From Aeromicrobium duanguangcaii (GTDB lineage: Bacteria > Actinomycetota > Actinomycetes > Propionibacteriales > Nocardioidaceae), in the NCBI RefSeq assembly GCF_024508295.1, contig NZ_CP101990.1:806001-870000 (forward strand): DNA of 64,000 nucleotides, given 5' to 3'. Under the pieces are notes generated by a model. It had not been told where the DNA came from and made no database searches. It saw only the letters and a program-made list of their open reading frames with translations. Positions 1-9,228 of the stretch are shown piece after piece (position 1 is the first letter of the stretch; every line of letters begins with the position of its first letter). The position numbers and the translations under genes were made by a program.

Positions 1-361
1 GCGTGCTCTCGGGGGCGCCGGCGGCCTCCATGGCGGCGACCAGGTCCAGGACCTGCTGCGCCGACTCGACCTTGGGCACGAGGATGGCGTCCGGGCCGGC
101 CTTGGCGGCCGCGGCGACGTCGTCGTCGTGCCACTGGGTGCCGATCGAGTTGACCCGGATGGCCAGCTCGCGGTGGCCGTACTCGCCCGAGGTGACGGCG
201 GCGCACACGTTGGCGCGGCCGGTCTCCTTGGCGTCGGGCGACACCGAGTCCTCGAGGTCGAGGATCAGCGCGTCGGCGTCGATGCTCTTGGCCTTCTCCA
301 GCGCGCGCTCGTTGGCGCCGGGCATGTAGAGGACGGAGCGGCGGGGGCGGATCTCAGTCAT
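1..361 (-). CDS. CitE-like HpcH/HpaI aldolase (partial)
   Basis: This gene starts at an ATG (359-361) and runs off the left edge, so only about 120 N-terminal residues are visible. They begin MTEIRPRRSVLYMPGANER and continue with ALILDLEDSVSP and ELAIRVNS, the hallmark blocks of the citrate lyase beta subunit/HpcH-HpaI TIM-barrel family: the LEDS/LEDA acidic block and the RVN arginine that bind Mg2+ and the CoA substrate. It lies 10 nt downstream of the malyl-CoA lyase gene in the same direction and has a GAGGAG ribosome site, so the two are probably co-translated. By analogy with other organisms it could be a malyl-CoA thioesterase (Mcl2-like) or a citramalyl-CoA lyase. The sequence does not decide between these. 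Confidence 0.85.
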   Translation of the reverse strand, partial: MTEIRPRRSVLYMPGANERALEKAKSIDADALILDLEDSVSPDAKETGRANVCAAVTSGEYGHRELAIRVNSIGTQWHDDDVAAAAKAGPDAILVPKVESAQQVLDLVAAMEAAGAPEST

Positions 362-371
362 CGTGGGCTCC

Positions 372-1421
372 TCAGAGGTCGTAGGCCGCGGCCAGGTCGG
401 GGTCGCGCTCGGCGAGGGACTTGGCCAGGTCGAGCATGACGAGGCACTGCTTGCAGGAGGCGTCGTCCTCCATCTTGCCGTCGATCATCACCGCGCCCGA
501 GCCGTCGCCCATGGCCTCGACGACGCGCTTGGCGTGCGCGACGTCCTCGGGGCTGGGGGAGAAGACCTTCTTGGCGATGTCGATCTGGACCGGGTGCAGG
601 CTCCAGGCGCCGACGCAACCGAGCAGGAACGCGTTGCGGAACTGGTCCTCGCAGGCGACGACGTCCTTGATGTCACCGAACGGTCCGTAGAACGGCAGGA
701 TGTCGTTCATCGCGCAGGCGTCGACCATGCGCGCGATCGTGTAGTGCCACAGGTCCTGCTGGTAGGTCGCGCGACCGGTGGTCAGGTCCTCGCCCGTGGG
801 GTCCTGGCGGACGATGTAGCCGGGGTGACCGCCGCCGACGCGGGTGGTCTTCATGCGGCGGCTGGCGGCGAGGTCGGCCGGGCCGAGGCTGATGCCCTGC
901 ATGCGCGGGCTGGCCGCGGCGATCTCCTCGACGTTGGCGACGCCCTCGGCGGTCTCGAGGATCGCGTGCACGAGGATCTGGCGGTCGAGGCCGGCGCGGG
1001 CCTCGAGCTGGGCCAGCAGGCGGTCGACGTAGTGGATGTCCTGGGCGCCCTCGACCTTCGGCACCATGATGACGTCGAGCTTGTCGCCGATCTCGGTGAC
1101 GAGCGTGACGATGTCGTCGAGCACCCACGGCGAGTCGAGGCTGTTGACGCGGGTCCACAGCTGCGTGTCGCCGAAGTCGGTGGCCTTGGCAATGTCGATC
1201 AGGCCCTGACGCGCGGCCTCCTTCTTCTCGGTCTTCACCGCATCCTCGAGGTTGCCCAGGATGATGTCGACCTTCTTCGCGATGTCCGGCACCTTGGCCG
1301 CCATCTTCTCGTTGCTCGGGTCGAAGAAGTGGATCATCCGGCTCGGGCGGAACGGCACGTCGGAGCTGGGCTTCGGGGCGCCGACGGCGAGCGGACGCAG
1401 GAAGGCACGGGGATTGCGCAC
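372..1421 (-). CDS. mcl: L-malyl-CoA/beta-methylmalyl-CoA lyase
   Basis: 349 residues, GTG start with GGAAGAG upstream. The protein follows the pattern of Chloroflexus Mcl very closely: [15 protein letters not shown] near the N-terminus, NLEDAV (acidic metal-binding block) around residue 57, [30 protein letters not shown], an [13 protein letters not shown] block with the catalytic Glu region, [19 protein letters not shown], and a C-terminal [15 protein letters not shown] lid segment. The enzyme reversibly cleaves malyl-CoA to acetyl-CoA plus glyoxylate and beta-methylmalyl-CoA to propionyl-CoA plus glyoxylate, as used in the ethylmalonyl-CoA pathway or related C2 assimilation. The other pathway genes would lie beyond the left edge or elsewhere. 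It is followed directly by a CitE-like paralogue. Family assignment is firm; the pathway is inferred. Confidence 0.92.
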   Translation of the reverse strand: MRNPRAFLRPLAVGAPKPSSDVPFRPSRMIHFFDPSNEKMAAKVPDIAKKVDIILGNLEDAVKTEKKEAARQGLIDIAKATDFGDTQLWTRVNSLDSPWVLDDIVTLVTEIGDKLDVIMVPKVEGAQDIHYVDRLLAQLEARAGLDRQILVHAILETAEGVANVEEIAAASPRMQGISLGPADLAASRRMKTTRVGGGHPGYIVRQDPTGEDLTTGRATYQQDLWHYTIARMVDACAMNDILPFYGPFGDIKDVVACEDQFRNAFLLGCVGAWSLHPVQIDIAKKVFSPSPEDVAHAKRVVEAMGDGSGAVMIDGKMEDDASCKQCLVMLDLAKSLAERDPDLAAAYDL

Positions 1422-1520
1422 GGGAACTCTCTTCCGTGGGAGTCAGGGTCGGGGCCAGTATGGCGCGCCGTGCGCGCGAGAGCGCGGCGGGTCCGGCTGG
1501 CGGAGCTCGCGATCCGCGAC

Positions 1521-1880
1521 TCAGAGGATCTCGTCGAGCCTCTCGAGCGGGCGGGCCAGCCGGGTGCCCTTCGCGGTGACGACGAACGGTCGCTCGACCA
1601 GGACCGGGTGCTCGACCATGGCGGCCAGCAGCTCGTCGTCGGTGGCGTCGGCCAGGCCCAGCTCGGTGTAGAGCTTCTCGCGCTTGCGCACCGCCCGGCC
1701 GGGAGTCAGGCCGGCGGCGTCGAACAGCTCGCGCAGCTGCGCCTCGGTCCAGCCCTCGTCGACGTACTTCACGACCGCCGGCTCGATCCCGGCGTCGCGC
1801 AGGCGGTCCAGCGCCTTGCGGGAGGTCGTGCAGCGGGGATGGTGATAGATCGTCGCGTCCACGCGCCCCACGGTACTCAC
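1521..1880 (-). CDS. ArsC-family (arsenate reductase-like) protein
   Basis: 119 residues. The GTG start at 1878-1880 overlaps the moeA stop (GTGA), giving VSTVGRVDATIYHHPRCTTS. The YHHPRCTTSRKAL block holds the single N-terminal cysteine of the glutaredoxin-dependent ArsC/YffB thioredoxin-fold family. The rest matches the family: a helical insert with TEAQLRELFDAAGL, then the Arg-containing C-terminal block HPVLVERPFVVTAKGTRLARP, in which the RP-containing strand binds substrate oxyanion. Family members either reduce arsenate with glutaredoxin or have no proven substrate. It is the last gene of a molybdenum-cofactor operon, so a true arsenic role is not implied by context, and no arsenite transporter or ArsR is nearby. 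Confidence 0.85.
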   Translation of the reverse strand: MSTVGRVDATIYHHPRCTTSRKALDRLRDAGIEPAVVKYVDEGWTEAQLRELFDAAGLTPGRAVRKREKLYTELGLADATDDELLAAMVEHPVLVERPFVVTAKGTRLARPLERLDEIL

Positions 1881-3007
1881 CACGAGCGGGGCAGGACGGC
1901 GACCGGATCGCCCGGCCCGATCCCCCCGCGCGGTACGATCGCCACGACGTCGGCGCCGGCCAGCGCGGTCAGCAGATGGGGGCGGCTCCTGCCGACGGGC
2001 ACGAGACCCGCGGCGGTGTGGCGCGCCGGCACGAGGGTCGTGTCGGCTCGTCCGTCGAATGCCTCGTTGGCCACGGCCCATACCGGCTCGACCGAGGTGG
2101 CGCCCGTGAATCCCTCGACCAGAGCCGGGACGAACGACAGCGCGGTGAGCATCGCGGCGAGGGGGTTGCCCGGCAGGGCGAGCCACGGCCGCCCGTCCGG
2201 CAGGACCGCCAGGGAGACGGGGTGGCCGGGACGCATGTCCACGCCGCGGAACCGCACGTCGACGTCCGCTCGCTCCCACGCTCCGTCGATCGGATCGGCG
2301 GTCGAGTGGCCGGTGCCGCCCGCGGTGATCACGAGATCGGCGTCGCCGGCCGCGACCTTCGCCGCCAGGGCGCGTGGATCGTCGCGCACGTGGTCGAGCC
2401 GCGCGACCTTGGCCCCGAGAGCGCTCAGCATCGGCGGCAGCATCGGCGTCATGACGTCGCGGACGTGCCCGGGCTGGGGCAGGCCGGAGGGCACCAGCTC
2501 GTCACCTGTGACGACCAGGTGGACCAGGGGCGCACGGCGCACGTCGACCCGGTCGTGACCGGTCATCGCCAGCACCCCGAGCCGGGCCGGGGTCAGCAGT
2601 CGGCCGGCCGGGACGAGGACGTCACCCTCCTGCGCCTCCTCGCCGGCGGGACGCACGTGGCGGCCGGGCGGAGGACGTTCAGCGTGCAGGACATCGCCGG
2701 ACACCCGACCCCACTCGGACGGCACGACGGCGTCGGTCCCGTCCGGCGGAACGGCGCCCGTGACGATGGGCCGCGCCCGGCCGGGGGAGAGCGGGTCGTC
2801 ACCGGAGTCGAGGTGCCACGGCGCGGGGCCGCAGACCGCCCAGCCGTCCATCGCCGACGTCGCGGCACGGGGGATCGGGCCGAGCGCCCGCAGGTCCTCG
2901 GTCGCGACGGCGCCCACCGCCCCCGCGAGCGTCACCGAGATGATCTCGCCCCGGGGCAGGGACGCCCGGGCCAGGTCGCGGGCCTCGGACCACGACGGAT
3001 CGGTCAC
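1877..3007 (-). CDS. moeA: Molybdopterin molybdenumtransferase MoeA
   Basis: 376 residues from a GTG (3005-3007) that overlaps the stop of the preceding DUF6457 gene (GTGA). An N-terminal helix and the block IPRAATSAMDGWAV (the SAMDG(Y/W)A motif of MoeA) are followed by GTDAVVP, the MoaB/Mog-like domain with VTGDELV, DVMTPML and ITAGGTGHSTADP, then LPGNPLAAMLTALSFV and a C-terminal beta domain ending in a domain-IV-like strand set. MoeA inserts molybdate into adenylylated molybdopterin in the cytoplasm. It sits between mobA/DUF6457 and an ArsC-like gene, and the cluster is divergent from narG, whose enzyme needs the bis-MGD cofactor. Slightly short for MoeA (about 400) but all key blocks are present. 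Confidence 0.92.
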   Translation of the reverse strand: MTDPSWSEARDLARASLPRGEIISVTLAGAVGAVATEDLRALGPIPRAATSAMDGWAVCGPAPWHLDSGDDPLSPGRARPIVTGAVPPDGTDAVVPSEWGRVSGDVLHAERPPPGRHVRPAGEEAQEGDVLVPAGRLLTPARLGVLAMTGHDRVDVRRAPLVHLVVTGDELVPSGLPQPGHVRDVMTPMLPPMLSALGAKVARLDHVRDDPRALAAKVAAGDADLVITAGGTGHSTADPIDGAWERADVDVRFRGVDMRPGHPVSLAVLPDGRPWLALPGNPLAAMLTALSFVPALVEGFTGATSVEPVWAVANEAFDGRADTTLVPARHTAAGLVPVGRSRPHLLTALAGADVVAIVPRGGIGPGDPVAVLPRSW

Positions 3008-3252
3008 CCGAAGTCCTCGGCGGCGCGCTCGGCGCGCTCGACGAGTGAGTCCATGCCGGCCGCGTCGGCGTCGGCCAGACCCGCGGCGTAGCCCACCAAG
3101 AAGGTGGTCAGCGGCGCTGCGGGCCGGACGACCGCGTGCGCGGCGGTGCCGGCGAGGTCGAGCAGGACCTCGGGGTCGGCGTCCGGCTCGACACCCAACG
3201 CGGTGCACAGATCGCGCCACCAGCGTTGCAGGATCTCGTCATCGTTCGACAT
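3004..3252 (-). CDS. DUF6457 small protein
   Basis: 82 residues, ATG at 3250-3252 inside the 3' end of mobA (14-nt overlap) and stop overlapping the moeA start. The sequence is helical and acidic, with WWRDLCTALGV and a TTFLVGYAAGLADA segment. It resembles the short DUF6457 proteins that accompany mobA in Actinomycetota. No catalytic motif is visible. Its fixed position between MobA and MoeA, with overlaps on both sides, suggests co-translation and a helper role in molybdenum cofactor assembly, but that is inference from position only. Confidence 0.8.
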   Translation of the reverse strand: MSNDDEILQRWWRDLCTALGVEPDADPEVLLDLAGTAAHAVVRPAAPLTTFLVGYAAGLADADAAGMDSLVERAERAAEDFG

Positions 3253-3811
3253 CGGCGTACTCCTCCAGGTCGTCGGGGGTGTCGAGGTCGGCGGTGGCCT
3301 CGGCGGTGAGGGGGACGTCCAGCGGGTCGAGTGCTCCGATGACCGCCTTCAGCGGGGCATCGGCGGTGTCGGTCGCGGCCAGGGCGCGCGCCAGGTCACC
3401 GGCGCGAACACGACTGCACGCCCATTGTCGACGTCCGTCGGGGTCGACGGCGACTCGAGCGCCGGACCCGGCCGTCAGCGCATCCACGACCAGGTCCGGC
3501 CGCAGTAGGTCGCCGGCGAGGATCAGGACCTCGTCGTCGTCCGCGGGCTGCAGCGCGGCCATCCCCGCGGCCACCGCGTGGAGGGGCCCGGCGAAGGGCG
3601 GGTCCTCACGGATCCAGAGCACCTCGCGGTCCAGCTCGAGATCACGGCGCGGGCCCACGATCACCACCCGGCCGGTGTCGGGCACGGCCGCGACCACGCC
3701 CTCGAGGACGGTCCTGCCGCCGACGCGCACCATGAGCTTGTCGCGTCCGCCCAGCCGGCTCGCCCGCCCTCCGGCCAGCAACAGTGCATGGAACGGGGCC
3801 ATGGGGCTCAT
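3239..3811 (-). CDS. mobA: Molybdenum cofactor guanylyltransferase MobA
   Basis: 190 residues. LLLAGGRASRLGGRDKL is the nucleotide-binding LAGGxSxRxGxxK signature of MobA/NTP-transferases; EVLILAGDLL supplies the metal-binding Asp of the central strand, and DLDTPDDL is the typical C-terminal block. MobA attaches GMP to Mo-molybdopterin, making the guanine dinucleotide cofactor used by NarG-type enzymes. Two starts are possible: the ATG at 3809-3811 (MSPMAPFHA) and a second ATG at 3800-3802 (MAPFHA); the longer is given. A 7+7 inverted repeat (3801-3807/3815-3821) surrounds these start codons. It is the first gene of the mobA-DUF6457-moeA-arsC operon and lies head-to-head with narG. Confidence 0.92.
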   Translation of the reverse strand: MSPMAPFHALLLAGGRASRLGGRDKLMVRVGGRTVLEGVVAAVPDTGRVVIVGPRRDLELDREVLWIREDPPFAGPLHAVAAGMAALQPADDDEVLILAGDLLRPDLVVDALTAGSGARVAVDPDGRRQWACSRVRAGDLARALAATDTADAPLKAVIGALDPLDVPLTAEATADLDTPDDLEEYADVER

Positions 3812-3868
3812 CGTGCCCCATGGCGGCCAGCACTTGCATGTGACTCAACTCACGCGCTTCATTGAATC
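3801..3868. promoter_or_regulatory. mobA/narG divergent control region
   Basis: Only 57 bases separate the mobA and narG start codons, so both promoters and any nitrate or oxygen control must fit here or inside the genes. Visible elements: a perfect inverted repeat ATGGGGC-N7-GCCCCAT at 3801-3807/3815-3821 over the mobA start. No good Shine-Dalgarno sequence precedes the narG ATG (the bases before it read CGCTTCATTGAATC) and no clear TANNNT box is present at the leaderless position. No convincing FNR half-site pair was found. Confidence 0.45.
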
Positions 3869-6800
3869 ATGGCGAAGCTCGATGGCCCCGCGTCCACGGC
3901 CCTGCTCAAAACCGGGCGGTTCTTCACCCGATGGGACGAGACGGAGGACGGGCGGGCCGTCTTCCGCGAGGGGGGCCGCCGCGGCGACGTCTTCTACCGA
4001 GACCGCTGGAGCCACGACAAGGTGGTCAGATCCACCCACGGCGTGAACTGCACCGGGTCCTGCTCCTGGAAGGTCTACGTCAAGGACGGGATCATCACGT
4101 GGGAGGCCCAGCAGACGGACTATCCGTCGGTGGGACCCGATCGCCCCGAGTACGAGCCGCGCGGCTGTCCTCGGGGCGCTGCTTTCTCCTGGTACACCTA
4201 CTCGCCGACCCGGGTGCGGTACCCGTACGCCCGCGGCGTGCTGCTGGAGATGTACCGCGAGGCCAAGGAGCGGCTCGGCGATCCCGTCCTGGCCTGGGGC
4301 GACGTCATGAGCGACCCCGAGCGCCGCCGCCGCTACCAGCAGGCGCGCGGCAAGGGCGGGTTCGTGCGCACCAACTGGCTCGAGGCGGTCGAGATGACCG
4401 CCGCCGCGCAGGTGCACACCATCAAGGAGCACGGGCCGGACCGCATCGCCACGTTCAGCCCGATCCCGGCGATGTCGATGGTGTCGCACGCGGTGGGGGC
4501 CCGATTCACGCACCTGCTCGGTGGCGCGATGACGTCGTTCTACGACTGGTACGCCGACCTGCCGGTCGCCAGCCCCCAGGTCTTCGGCGACCAGACGGAC
4601 GTGCCCGAGTCGGGCGACTGGTGGGACGCGACCTACTTGATGATGTGGGGCTCGAACGTGCCCGTCACCCGGACGCCGGACGCGCACTGGATGGCCGAGG
4701 TCCGGTACCGGGGGACGAAGGTCATCGCGATCAGCCCCGACTACGCGGACAACACGAAGTTCGGCGACGAGTGGCTGCCGGCGCAGGCGGGCACCGACGG
4801 CGCGCTCGCCATGGCGATGACCCACGTCATCCTCAAGGAGTTCTTCGTCGAGCGCCGCGTGCCGATGTTCGTCGACTACACGCGCCAGTACACCGACCTG
4901 CCGTTCCTGGTGACGCTCACGGAGAACACGGAGCACGGCGGTCTGGTCCCGGGGAAGTTCCTGACGGCGGCCGACCTGGGGGACACGGCGGCCGAGGGGG
5001 CCTGGAAGACGGTGCTCCTGGACGCCGCGACAGGTGAGGCCGTCGTGCCGAACGGCTCGCTGGGCTTCCGGTACGCCGAGTCCGGCGAGGGCCGCTGGAA
5101 CCTCGACCTCGACGGGGTCGTGCCCGCGCTGACCCTGAGCGAGGCGAACGTGCCGGCCGAGTCCGCGGAGGTGCTGCTGCCGTCGTTCGCCGGCATCTCC
5201 GGCGAGGGCGAGGTGCTGCGCCGCGGCGTTCCGGTCACCCGGGTGGCCGGGCGGCTGGTCACGACGGTGTTCGACCTCATGCTGGCCCAGCTCGGCGTCG
5301 GTCGTCCGGGCCTGCCGGGTCAGTGGCCGACCGGATACGACGACGCGTCGACCCCGTACACCCCCGCGTGGCAGGCCGAGATCACGAGCGTCCCCGCCGA
5401 GGCGTGCATCCGCGTCGCCCGCGAGTTCGCGGTCAACTCCGAGGAGTCCGGCGGCCGCTCGATGATCATCCTGGGCGCCGGCGTGTGCCAGTGGTTCCAC
5501 GGCGACGCGACGTACCGCGCGATCCTGTCGATGCTGATGCTGACCGGCTGCATGGGGCGCAACGGCGGCGGCTGGGCGCACTACGTCGGCCAGGAGAAGT
5601 GCCGGCCGATCACGGGCTGGATCTCGCTGGCCAACAACCTCGACTGGAGCCGTCCGCCGCGCACCATGACCGGCACCTCGTACTGGTACATGCACACCGA
5701 CCAGTGGCGGTCCGACGGCTACCGGGCCGACGCGCTGGCCTCGCCGCTGGCCGAGGGCCACCTCGCCGGGATGCACACCGCCGACACCATCGCCCAGTCC
5801 ACGCGCCTGGGATGGATGCCGTTCTATCCGCAGTTCGACCGCAATCCGCTCGACCTGGCCGACGAGGCGCAGGCCGCGGTGGACGCGGGGACGGCCGCGG
5901 ACGTCAACGAGTACGTCGTGCAGCGGCTGAAGGACGGCTCGCTGCACTTCGCGATCGAGGACGTCGACGCGCCCGAGAACTGGCCGCGGACCCTGACGCT
6001 GTGGCGGTCGAACCTGCTCGGCTCGTCGGCCAAGGGCAACGAGTACTTCCTCAAGCACCTGCTGGGCACGCACTCCAATGCCACGGCGGTCGACGGGGAC
6101 CCCGCGGTGCGGCCGCAGGAGGTGACCTGGCGCGAGGAGGCGCCCGAGGGGAAGCTCGACCTGCTCGTGTCCGCCGACTTCCGGATGACCTCGACGACCC
6201 TGCTGTCGGACATCGTCTTCCCGGCGGCGACCTGGTACGAGAAGTACGACCTGTCCGCGACCGACATGCACCCGTTCGTGCACGCGTTCACGCCCGCGAT
6301 CGACCCGCCGTGGGAGACCCAGAGCGACTTCGAGATGTTCCACCACGTCGCCCGCAAGATCGCCGAGCTGGCCAAGACGCACCTGGGGGTCCGCAAGGAC
6401 ATCGTGGCCGTGCCGATGCAGCACGACACCCCGGGTGAGACCTCGCAGCCCGGGGGAGTCGTCCGGGACTGGAAGCACGGCGACGTCGAGCCGATACCGG
6501 GCAAGACGATGCCGGCCCTGCACGTCATCGAGCGCGACTACACGGCGGTCGCCGAGAAGCTCGCCGCCATCGGACCGCTGGCCGACCGACTCGGGCTGGG
6601 CGTCAAGAACGTGACCTTCGAGCTGAAGGAGGCCCTGGACATCCTCGCGAGGTCCGGAGGTGTGTTCGACCGCGGCGCCGCGGCCGGCCGCCCGGCGATC
6701 GACACCGACGCGAAGATGGCCGAGGCGATCCTGGCACTCTCGGGCACCACGAACGGCGAGCTGGCGGTGCAGGGGTTCCACACCTTGGAGAAGCGGGTGG

Positions 6801-7567
6801 GCAAGCCGCTGGCCGACCTCGCCGAAGGGGCGCGCGACAGGCGCATCACCTTCCGCGACACGCAGACGGCGCCCCAGCCCGTGATCACCTCGCCGGAGTG
6901 GTCGGGGTCGGAGACGGGCGGGCGGCGGTACTCGCCGTTCACGATCAACGTCGAGCGGCTCAAGCCCTGGCACACCCTCACGGGACGGATGCACTTCTTC
7001 CTCGACCACGACTGGATGCGCGACCTCGGCGAGGCGATGCCGGTGTACCGGCCACCGCTGGACATGAGCCGGCTGTTCGGCGGACCCCGGCTCGGCCCGA
7101 ACGGCGACCGCGAGATCACGGTGCGCTACCTGACGCCGCACAACAAGTGGTCGATCCACTCCGAGTACCAGGACAACCTGCTGATGCTGTCGCTCTCGCG
7201 CGGAGGCCCCACGGCCTGGCTGAGCCGCGAGGACGCCGAGGCCATCGGCGTGAAGGACAACGAGTGGATCGAGTGCGTGAACCCCAACGGCGTGTTCGTG
7301 TGCCGCGCGATCGTCAGCCACCGCATCCCCGAAGGCGTCACCTACGTCCACCACGCCCAGGAGCGCACGATCGACGTGCCCAAGTCCGAGGCGACCGGTC
7401 GCCGCGGCGGCATCCACAACAGCGTGACGCGCGTCCTGGTGAAGCCGAGCCACCTCATCGGCGGCTACGCCCAGCTGTCCTACGCCTTCAACTACCTGGG
7501 CCCGACGGGCAATCAGCGGGACAACATCGCGACGATCCGTCGCCGGTCGCAGGAGGTGACCTACTGA
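3869..7567 (+). CDS. narG: Respiratory nitrate reductase alpha subunit NarG
   Basis: 1232 residues, the usual NarG length, without a Tat signal, as expected for the cytoplasm-facing catalytic subunit of the membrane nitrate reductase. It reduces nitrate to nitrite at a bis-MGD molybdenum centre. The FS0 iron-sulfur ligands are visible as His57, Cys61, Cys65 and Cys100 (HGVNCTGSCSW ... EPRGCPRG). The block SFYDWYADLP carries the Mo-ligand Asp226. Later blocks include GQEKCRPITGW, NNLDWSRPPR and C-terminal GPTGNQRDNIATIRRRS. Its stop overlaps the narH ATG (TGATG). Together with NarH and NarI it moves quinol electrons to nitrate under oxygen limitation. The divergent mobA/moeA operon makes its cofactor. 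Confidence 0.98.
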   Translation: MAKLDGPASTALLKTGRFFTRWDETEDGRAVFREGGRRGDVFYRDRWSHDKVVRSTHGVNCTGSCSWKVYVKDGIITWEAQQTDYPSVGPDRPEYEPRGCPRGAAFSWYTYSPTRVRYPYARGVLLEMYREAKERLGDPVLAWGDVMSDPERRRRYQQARGKGGFVRTNWLEAVEMTAAAQVHTIKEHGPDRIATFSPIPAMSMVSHAVGARFTHLLGGAMTSFYDWYADLPVASPQVFGDQTDVPESGDWWDATYLMMWGSNVPVTRTPDAHWMAEVRYRGTKVIAISPDYADNTKFGDEWLPAQAGTDGALAMAMTHVILKEFFVERRVPMFVDYTRQYTDLPFLVTLTENTEHGGLVPGKFLTAADLGDTAAEGAWKTVLLDAATGEAVVPNGSLGFRYAESGEGRWNLDLDGVVPALTLSEANVPAESAEVLLPSFAGISGEGEVLRRGVPVTRVAGRLVTTVFDLMLAQLGVGRPGLPGQWPTGYDDASTPYTPAWQAEITSVPAEACIRVAREFAVNSEESGGRSMIILGAGVCQWFHGDATYRAILSMLMLTGCMGRNGGGWAHYVGQEKCRPITGWISLANNLDWSRPPRTMTGTSYWYMHTDQWRSDGYRADALASPLAEGHLAGMHTADTIAQSTRLGWMPFYPQFDRNPLDLADEAQAAVDAGTAADVNEYVVQRLKDGSLHFAIEDVDAPENWPRTLTLWRSNLLGSSAKGNEYFLKHLLGTHSNATAVDGDPAVRPQEVTWREEAPEGKLDLLVSADFRMTSTTLLSDIVFPAATWYEKYDLSATDMHPFVHAFTPAIDPPWETQSDFEMFHHVARKIAELAKTHLGVRKDIVAVPMQHDTPGETSQPGGVVRDWKHGDVEPIPGKTMPALHVIERDYTAVAEKLAAIGPLADRLGLGVKNVTFELKEALDILARSGGVFDRGAAAGRPAIDTDAKMAEAILALSGTTNGELAVQGFHTLEKRVGKPLADLAEGARDRRITFRDTQTAPQPVITSPEWSGSETGGRRYSPFTINVERLKPWHTLTGRMHFFLDHDWMRDLGEAMPVYRPPLDMSRLFGGPRLGPNGDREITVRYLTPHNKWSIHSEYQDNLLMLSLSRGGPTAWLSREDAEAIGVKDNEWIECVNPNGVFVCRAIVSHRIPEGVTYVHHAQERTIDVPKSEATGRRGGIHNSVTRVLVKPSHLIGGYAQLSYAFNYLGPTGNQRDNIATIRRRSQEVTY

Positions 7568-9228
7568 TGCGAGTCATGGCCCAGATGGGCATGGTGATGA
7601 ACCTCGACAAGTGCATCGGCTGCCACACGTGCTCCGTCACGTGCAAGCAGGCGTGGACCAATCGCGCGGGCACCGAGTACGTGTGGTTCAACAACGTCGA
7701 GACGCGTCCCGGTCAGGGGTACCCGCGGCGGTACGAGGACCAGGAGAAGTGGCGCGGCGGGTGGGAGCTGCGACGGGGCAACCTGCAGCTGAAGACCGGC
7801 AGCCGGCTGCGCCGGCTGTTCGGGATCTTCGCCAGCCCGGTCATGCCCGAGCTCAGCGACTACTACGAGCCGTGGACGTACGACTACTCGATGCTCATCG
7901 ACGCGCCCCTGGGCGACGACTTCCCGGTCGCGCGGCCCAAGTCGCTGATCACCGGCGAGAACACCGCGATCACGTGGTCGGCGAACTGGGACGACAACCT
8001 CGGCGGCACCAGCGAGATGGGCGATCTGGACCCGATCGTCGAGAAGGTCCGGCGCGAGAGCGAGGACAAGATCAAGTTCGAGTTCGAGCAGACCTTCATG
8101 TTCTACCTGCCGCGGATCTGCGAGCACTGCCTCAACCCGTCGTGCATGGCCTCGTGCCCGTCGGGCGCGATCTACAAGCGCGAGGAGGACGGCATCGTCC
8201 TGGTCGACCAGGACCAGTGCCGCGGCTGGCGCATGTGCATCACGGGCTGTCCGTACAAGAAGATCTACTTCAACCACAAGTCGGGCAAGGCCGAGAAGTG
8301 CACCTTCTGCTACCCGCGGATCGAGGTGGGGATCCCGACGGTCTGCGCCGAGACCTGCGTGGGCCGGCTGCGCTACATCGGGCTGTACCTCTACGACGCG
8401 GACGCCGTCACCACGGCGGCCTCGGTCCCCGACCCGAAGGACCTCTACGAGGCCCAGCTGGACATCATCCTCGACCCGAACGACCCCGAGGTGATCCGCG
8501 CCGCCCGTGAGCAGGGCATCGCCGAGGACTGGCTCGAGGGCGCCCAGAGGTCGCCGGTGTACGCGCTGGCGAAGAAGTACCGCGTCGCCCTGCCGCTGCA
8601 TCCGGAGTACCGGACGATGCCGATGGTCTGGTACGTCCCGCCGCTGTCGCCGATCGTCGACCTGCTGCGCGACCAGGGCCACGACAGCGAGGAGGCCGGC
8701 ACGCTGTTCGGCGCGATCGACGCGCTGCGCATCCCGATCGAGTACCTCGCCGAGCTGTTCACCGCCGGGGACACGAAGGTCGTCTCGGACGTGCTGGCCA
8801 AGCTCGGCGCCATGCGGGCGTACATGCGCGACATCAACCTCGGCCGCGAGAGCGACGCCTCGATTCCCGAGGCCGTCGGGATGAGCGAGGAGTCGATGTA
8901 CGAGATGTACCGGCTGATGGCGATCGCGAAGTACGACGAGCGCTACGTCATCCCGACGGCGCACGCCGAGAAGGCGCACGACCTCGAGGAGCTGGGCTGC
9001 TCGCTGGACTTCGACGACGGGCCGGGCATGGGCGGCTCGGGTCCGTTCGGCGAGGCCAGCGGCACCCCGACGCCGGTGGCGGTCGAGACCTTCCACGCGC
9101 TGAAGGACCGCCAGGAGTCCAACTCCGTGGCCGGCAACCAGAACATGCGCGACCGGGTCAACCTGCTGAACTGGGACGGCAACGGGCGGCCGACCGGTCT
9201 CTTCCCGGAAGGGGAGCGGGACCGATGA
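7567..9228 (+). CDS. narH: Respiratory nitrate reductase beta subunit NarH
   Basis: 553 residues starting at the ATG that shares one base with the narG stop. The electron-transfer subunit holds four Fe-S clusters. Ligand sets are visible: C16-x2-C19-x2-C22-x3-C26; C185-x2-C188-x4-C193-x3-C197; C218-x2-W221-x2-C224-x3-C228, where the tryptophan in place of a cysteine marks the [3Fe-4S] cluster typical of NarH; and C245, C248, C260, C264. The C-terminal half has the NarH blocks YRTMPMVWYVPPLSP and LRIPIEYLAELF. It passes electrons from NarI haem to the NarG FS0 cluster. Translationally coupled to narJ by an ATGA overlap. Confidence 0.98.
   Translation: MRVMAQMGMVMNLDKCIGCHTCSVTCKQAWTNRAGTEYVWFNNVETRPGQGYPRRYEDQEKWRGGWELRRGNLQLKTGSRLRRLFGIFASPVMPELSDYYEPWTYDYSMLIDAPLGDDFPVARPKSLITGENTAITWSANWDDNLGGTSEMGDLDPIVEKVRRESEDKIKFEFEQTFMFYLPRICEHCLNPSCMASCPSGAIYKREEDGIVLVDQDQCRGWRMCITGCPYKKIYFNHKSGKAEKCTFCYPRIEVGIPTVCAETCVGRLRYIGLYLYDADAVTTAASVPDPKDLYEAQLDIILDPNDPEVIRAAREQGIAEDWLEGAQRSPVYALAKKYRVALPLHPEYRTMPMVWYVPPLSPIVDLLRDQGHDSEEAGTLFGAIDALRIPIEYLAELFTAGDTKVVSDVLAKLGAMRAYMRDINLGRESDASIPEAVGMSEESMYEMYRLMAIAKYDERYVIPTAHAEKAHDLEELGCSLDFDDGPGMGGSGPFGEASGTPTPVAVETFHALKDRQESNSVAGNQNMRDRVNLLNWDGNGRPTGLFPEGERDR

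Noticed and set aside
3828..3866. FNR-type site upstream of narG
   Set aside because: TTGCATGTGACTCAA and TTCATTGAATCATGG look faintly dyadic but do not match TTGAT-N4-ATCAA well enough.
3845..7453. 1202-codon open frame antisense to narG
   Set aside because: It mirrors narG exactly, is rich in Arg, Gly, His and Val without hydrophobic cores or motifs, and is a G+C-bias shadow.
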